From Advenella mimigardefordensis DPN7 (GTDB taxonomy: Bacteria; Pseudomonadota; Gammaproteobacteria; Burkholderiales; Burkholderiaceae_B): DNA of 64,000 nucleotides. This document shows positions 60,612 to 64,000 of this stretch, one piece after another. The position numbers and the translations under genes were made by a program. The DNA lies in the NCBI RefSeq assembly GCF_000521505.1, contig NZ_CP003915.1, forward strand, positions 124,001-188,000, in the 5' to 3' direction. Below the pieces are notes generated by a model. The model was not told the origin of the DNA, searched no databases, and worked only from the letters and a program-made list of their open reading frames with translations. The stretch's first letter is position 1; each line of letters starts with the position of its first letter.

Positions 60612-61252
60612 GCGGCACAAAGGAAAATCATGGTTTTGCAGACTGTGCAGATCTTGCAGGCGAGGCTGCCGACGCCATGATGCCAGGATAGCGTTGTAAT
60701 GGCAGTGCTTCTCATGCACTATTATTAAAGGATCAGGCACCCTCTCAGGGTGCCTTTGATTTGTGCGCTCAGCATGGGCACACTCCTGCGGGTGCCGACG
60801 TTAGTCCGTTATGCATTCTTCTTACACCTGGCCTCATTGCACCCGCGGATGATCCTATTTATGATTCCGCTCAGACACAATCAAAAATACAGATTCAGGT
60901 GCGCGCACCTATCCGAAGTAGTCGATTGAAATATTTATTGATCGATATCAAATTGGCCGTCACATGCATAAGATATAAATACGATAAGATTGAAAGTTCA
61001 ATCAACCATTTCAGAAAAGCCGTTCAATACCATGTGGCCTGCCGGTTGCAAGCCTATTGACGTGCTTCAGTATCGCGGGTTGCGGGGCACGTTGGCCTCG
61101 TTTTCTGTCGAAAAACAGACCGCGTACGCCTGATCCCTGATTTTCCCAGTACTGGGGCCGCAGGCTGCCGGCATACTGCTATTTCTGTCGTTTCAGTAGA
61201 CGTGTGCGCCGGAGTAACTGATAACTTATGTTTTTATAAATGGAGGTTTTCA
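60612..61252. other. Gene-poor stretch of about 640 bases
   Basis: Apart from the terminator at 60735-60757 I see no reliable gene. Open frames such as 60761-61060 lack a ribosome-binding site and any recognisable family. The sequence around 60900-61020 is rich in A and T. A small RNA cannot be excluded. Confidence 0.5.
60735..60757 (+). terminator. Terminator downstream of the DUF1328 gene
   Basis: AGGCACCCT (60735-60743) and AGGGTGCCT (60747-60755) make a perfect 9-bp stem with a CTC loop followed by TTTGATTTG. It is 123 nt after the DUF1328 stop and looks like a Rho-independent terminator with a short T-tract. Confidence 0.65.
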
Positions 61253-61777
61253 TTGTCGCTGTTTGATTCATCAGATAAATATGGTTTGGTTTCCCGTGCC
61301 TTGCACTGGCTGATGGCTTTAGGCTTCGTCTGGATGTTTTTTACCGCTGCCCTGCATTATTTTGCGGATGAAACACCTATTACAGATGCGCTATGGCCAA
61401 CCCACCCGGTCATGGGGTTCACCGTGTTCTGTCTGGCCATTCTCAGAGTGGTATGGGCGGTGGTCAATATGTCGCGCAGGCCACCGTCGCTATCGCTCTT
61501 ATCTGGATTGGGACATAGTGTGCTGTATGCGCTCATGCTGGTCATTCCGGCACTGGCATTATTACGCAACTACGGCGCGGATCGTCCGTTCTCGTATCTG
61601 GGGATTTCTCTGATGGCGCCTACCGGTCAAAAAACGCAATGGATGATCGATCTGGCCGGATTGTTGCACGGCGAGCTTGGCTGGACAATGCTGGCATTGG
61701 TGCTGGGTCATATTGGTATGGTCGTTGTCCACAAAAAATCGTCCAGCACGACCGATGTGCTGCCGCGCATGCTTTAA
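61253..61777 (+). CDS. Cytochrome b561
   Basis: A 174-residue inner-membrane cytochrome b561 of the CybB type with four membrane helices. Heme-ligand histidines fit SRALHWLMALGFVWMFFTAA, LWPTHPVMGFTVFCLAILRV, LGHSVLYALMLVIPALAL and HGELGWTMLALVLGHIGMVV. The start is taken as TTG 61253 because TGGAGG lies six bases before it; the frame is open to GTG 61202 with unlikely cysteine-rich residues. These proteins move electrons from quinol to small acceptors such as superoxide. It stands alone. Confidence 0.87.
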   Translation: MSLFDSSDKYGLVSRALHWLMALGFVWMFFTAALHYFADETPITDALWPTHPVMGFTVFCLAILRVVWAVVNMSRRPPSLSLLSGLGHSVLYALMLVIPALALLRNYGADRPFSYLGISLMAPTGQKTQWMIDLAGLLHGELGWTMLALVLGHIGMVVVHKKSSSTTDVLPRML

Positions 61778-61890
61778 GAGGGAACGGTAGCACTTCCCAT
61801 ATCGCTTTTGTTTTTTTTTAAGGCAGATCACCTGCAGCACAGGTCTGCCAATAGCCGGCATTGCCTTGAGACAGCGTGCTGGCTTTTTTG

Positions 61891-61916
61891 TGAGCGTCTG
61901 CTTTTGCAGGCGCTCA
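61891..61916. terminator. 11-bp hairpin with TTTT loop after cytochrome b561
   Basis: TGAGCGTCTGC (61891-61901) pairs with GCAGGCGCTCA (61906-61916), one G-T pair included, across a TTTT tetraloop. It lies 114 nt after the cytochrome b561 stop and 95 nt before the DUF2945 gene. No T-tract follows. Confidence 0.4.
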
Positions 61917-62010
61917 TTCGAACGACCTGTGTGCGAACGACATTTGTGATTTTCGTGGCTTTTGCGATGGACAGCAGAACAGGTGTAATATGACATCAAG
62001 GAGCCAGAAG

Positions 62011-62223
62011 ATGACAGCAACATTCAAAAAAGGTGACCATGTCACCTGGAACAGCGAAGCGGGCAGGGTGTCGGGCAGGATCACGGTTGTCCATACCAGT
62101 GATTTCGAATATAAGGGATATGTCCATCATGCTTCAAAAGATGACCCGCAATATGAAATAAAAAGCGACAAGACGGATCACATTGCTGCGCATAAAGGCG
62201 CAGCGTTGCGACATCTTAAGTGA
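62011..62223 (+). CDS. DUF2945 (hypervirulence-associated TUDOR-like) protein
   Basis: A 70-residue small basic protein with the DUF2945 signature: FKKGDHVTWNSEAGRVSGRI (about 4-23), YVHHASKDDPQYEIKSDKTD and HIAAHKGAALRHL. The fold is a small beta barrel. Function is unknown, although fungal relatives were linked to virulence and bacterial ones to stress. AAGGAG 7 bases before ATG 62011 fixes the start; an upstream in-frame ATG would add seven residues only. It is probably a single-gene unit. Confidence 0.85.
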   Translation: MTATFKKGDHVTWNSEAGRVSGRITVVHTSDFEYKGYVHHASKDDPQYEIKSDKTDHIAAHKGAALRHLK

Positions 62224-62363
62224 ACAACAGTTTCTCGGTGTGATGCCCGCTATGACGGCCTGATCTGCCTGGCCCACGAGCACCGGCCAGCATGGATGGT
62301 CTGCCTTTATCGTGCGATCGGGGTCATAACAGGACTGCATGGTCAACCCGGATCCCTTCAGAT

Positions 62364-63011
62364 ATGAAAAATTCGATAAAAATTGCTGACGAACGCACGT
62401 TCGAACAATATATCCAGGCGATTCGCAGCTGTCGGGTGTGTCACGATCAGCCTCGCTATGGGCAGGCCATGAGCCCTGAACCACGTCCCATTATCCAGGT
62501 ATCCCAGACTGCATCCATCTGTATCGCCAGTCAGGCGCCCGGTACGCGGGTGTATGAAACCGGGCGACCTTTCAACGATGCATCCGGTGTTCGACTCAGA
62601 CAATGGATGGGTATCGCTGACCAGGACTTCTACGACGAGACCAAAGTTGCGATTCTTCCCATGGGATTCTGCTTTCCCGGATTAAGGGCCGATGGCAGCG
62701 ATCTGCCGCCACGGCGTGAGTGCAAGGAACTGTGGCGCGAGCAGTTGTTTGCCCGCTTGCCTAATTTGAGACTGATATTAACGATAGGCGGCTATGCCCA
62801 GCGCTGGCATATGGGCCCGCAGGTCGCGCGCCAAGGGGTTACGGAAACGGTGCGGGCCTGGCGCCAGTACTATCATGCCGGTCCATCTTTGCGCCTCTAT
62901 CCGCTGCCGCATCCCTCGTGGCACAACAACCGCTGGCTTAAGCAACATACCTGGTTCGAGGATGAAGTGCTGCCTCAATTGCAGCGCGATATACGTCAAT
63001 TGCTCGCCTGA
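62364..63011 (+). CDS. Uracil-DNA glycosylase family protein
   Basis: A 215-residue protein of the UDG superfamily (PF03167). The motif A region is SICIASQAPGTRVYETGRPF (about 50-69, with QAPG) followed by NDASGVRLRQWMGI. The late motif is PLPHPSWHNNRWL (about 190-202). RSCRVCHDQP at the start has two cysteines but no complete iron-sulfur set is seen. The group resembles family 4/5-like or orphan bacterial UDG proteins; substrate preference cannot be assigned. ATG 62364 is used as start. It may excise damaged bases, but some members lack activity. Confidence 0.85.
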   Translation: MKNSIKIADERTFEQYIQAIRSCRVCHDQPRYGQAMSPEPRPIIQVSQTASICIASQAPGTRVYETGRPFNDASGVRLRQWMGIADQDFYDETKVAILPMGFCFPGLRADGSDLPPRRECKELWREQLFARLPNLRLILTIGGYAQRWHMGPQVARQGVTETVRAWRQYYHAGPSLRLYPLPHPSWHNNRWLKQHTWFEDEVLPQLQRDIRQLLA

Positions 63012-63063
63012 GCATTTCATAAGGCGTGATCTGTCCCTCCCGATAGGGTGTCATTTTGTCTGA

Positions 63064-63127
63064 ATTCCGCGCGTTGACGGGCCGCGGAATCACTAGGGTA
63101 GACATCATGTCCAGATGTCATGATGTC
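63064..63127. repeat. Two inverted repeats between the UDG and hydrolase genes
   Basis: ATTCCGCG (63064-63071) with CGCGGAAT (63083-63090) is the first hairpin, 52 nt after the UDG stop. GACATCATG (63101-63109) with CATGATGTC (63119-63127) is a second perfect one. The first may end the UDG transcript; the second may be an operator for the hydrolase gene. Confidence 0.4.
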
Positions 63128-63253
63128 TCGCAATTCACCGCGTGATGCTTTTGCTATAAGAAATTAGTATTCCGTGCATGAGATTTTGATATTGGCCTGA
63201 TTCTAATCAGATATCTATACTGGCAGCCTACTGTTCACCTCTGGATATACCAA

Positions 63254-64000
63254 ATGCTGCCACATAATCTGGAGCGCCTGAGGGCGCAGCATCCCGCGAA
63301 AAACCTGTCAATCAACGGCCAGAACTGGAAGATCATAGACGTAGGGTCGGGCTCACTGCCATTGGTCATGTTGCCTGGGGCGCTGGGATCGGCAGATTCG
63401 TTTTATAAGCAGATTCTGCATTTCAGCCGTGAAGGGCGGGTTATTTCCGCTAACTATCCATTGTCATCGGATCCATCGACGCTTGTCGACTCATTCAGGC
63501 AATTGCTTGATCAACTGCACATCGACGAGATTGTTTTGTTCGGTACGTCGCTTGGCGGATATATCGCGCAGCGATTCTATGAGAAGTGGCCCGATATGGT
63601 ACGTAAACTGATCATTGGCAATAGCTTCGTTGATTCTTCACGTCTCTTGTCAACTGAAATGTTTGATCCGATGCTTGCCAGGAATCATTCGGCAAATGAA
63701 CTGCTAACGCTATGGCGGCAACGTATCGAACACAACGTGGCGGCTAACGGTTCATCCGAGTTATCGGATGTGACGCTGGACTTTTTGCGAACCCCTGCCA
63801 ATGCTGAACAACTAAAAGCACGCTTGCTGACACTGGCACATTCCGAGAGGGTAATCGGAGAAACGGCCGCCAAGGTGGCGATTATCGATTGTGAAAATGA
63901 TGCGATTGTCGATCCCGAGACCCGTCAGGAGTGCAGACATTGTTACCCAAATGCACGGATTTACAGTTTGTCAGAGGGCGGACACTATCCATATATCCTG
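63254..64000 (+). CDS. Maspardin-like alpha/beta hydrolase (cut by window end)
   Basis: The frame is open from ATG 63254 to the end of the window (249 codons). It shows an alpha/beta-hydrolase with LVMLPGALGSADSFYKQIL (about 37-55), the nucleophile elbow G97-T-S99-L-G (VLFGTSLGGYIAQRF), an acid in IIDCENDAIVDP and the catalytic histidine in SEGGHYPYIL at the last residues. The LPGALG-TADSF and GTSLGG pattern recalls the maspardin (SPG21) family, whose eukaryotic members are involved in membrane traffic. A few more residues are missing. Substrate unknown. Confidence 0.82.
   Translation, partial: MLPHNLERLRAQHPAKNLSINGQNWKIIDVGSGSLPLVMLPGALGSADSFYKQILHFSREGRVISANYPLSSDPSTLVDSFRQLLDQLHIDEIVLFGTSLGGYIAQRFYEKWPDMVRKLIIGNSFVDSSRLLSTEMFDPMLARNHSANELLTLWRQRIEHNVAANGSSELSDVTLDFLRTPANAEQLKARLLTLAHSERVIGETAAKVAIIDCENDAIVDPETRQECRHCYPNARIYSLSEGGHYPYIL

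Noticed and set aside
60761-61060. Possible 99-codon gene in the gene-poor stretch
   Set aside because: GTG start without Shine-Dalgarno sequence, directly after a terminator, and no family resemblance.
62580-62610. tRNA-like T-loop sequence GTTCGACTC
   Set aside because: It is inside the UDG-family gene and no cloverleaf can be built around it.

Overview
The window looks like chromosomal DNA of a metabolically versatile betaproteobacterium, most likely of the Alcaligenaceae (the Bordetella / Alcaligenes / Advenella group). This is inferred from the gene mix: a Bug/TctC-type solute receptor, many LysR regulators, an Alcaligenes-type maleate isomerase, duplicated Ssu sulfonate modules, SorAB sulfite oxidation, and a NadQ-type NAD regulator. 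I cannot name the genus. I found no rRNA, tRNA, CRISPR array, insertion sequence or phage gene. Both ends of the window cut through genes.

Left part (1-16.5 kb). After a cut-off gene tail and a DAO-type FAD oxidoreductase comes a glycerol locus: glpK and glpR on the minus strand and glpD at 13.8 kb. A tightly packed nine-gene plus-strand operon lies between glpR and glpD. It encodes two PhyH-type Fe(II)/2-oxoglutarate dioxygenases, an acyl-CoA ligase, a beta-lactamase-fold serine hydrolase and a complete Liv-type ABC importer. It reads like an uptake, activation and hydroxylation route for an unidentified carboxylic acid or ester. Two GlpR-like half-sites lie in front of it.

Middle left (15.5-27.2 kb). 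An SDR, a broken tail of a CoA-transferase and a Tat-exported metallo-beta-lactamase-fold enzyme are followed by a DUF945 protein, a RidA/LysR divergent pair and a 3-hydroxyacyl-CoA dehydrogenase. Next is a ureide (allantoin end-pathway) cluster: allE, allA, a DctA-type carrier and a divergent GntR regulator with a long palindromic operator. An NTF2-like protein and an NAD(P)-binding protein close this part.

NAD locus (27.2-32.1 kb). nadA-nadB (minus) and nadQ-nadC (plus) form a self-contained de novo NAD module. Two related palindromes with the pattern TATACTC-N5-GAGTATA lie before nadA and over the nadC promoter.

32.3-38.1 kb. A LysR regulator, an SDR, an Ldh-type dehydrogenase, a TIM-barrel isomerase, a Gfo/Idh/MocA dehydrogenase and an unrecognised protein face a Bug-type solute receptor. 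Together they suggest a sugar-acid or polyol catabolic route that I cannot identify. A frameshifted LysR gene follows, then an exported ankyrin protein, a nucleoside deaminase, an MFS carrier, and an exported MBL enzyme with a LysR regulator.

Sulfonate region (45.1-57 kb). ssuE-ssuD diverges from ssuA-ssuC-ssuB with two further ssuD-like genes. A second ssuABC set lies downstream of sorAB. Together they cover import of sulfonates, desulfonation to sulfite and oxidation of sulfite to sulfate.

Right end (57.2-64 kb). A maleate isomerase with a LysR gene is followed by small housekeeping or stress genes: a P-loop kinase-like protein, an LprI-like protein, DUF1328, cytochrome b561, DUF2945 and a UDG-family glycosylase. 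A maspardin-like alpha/beta hydrolase is cut by the window end.
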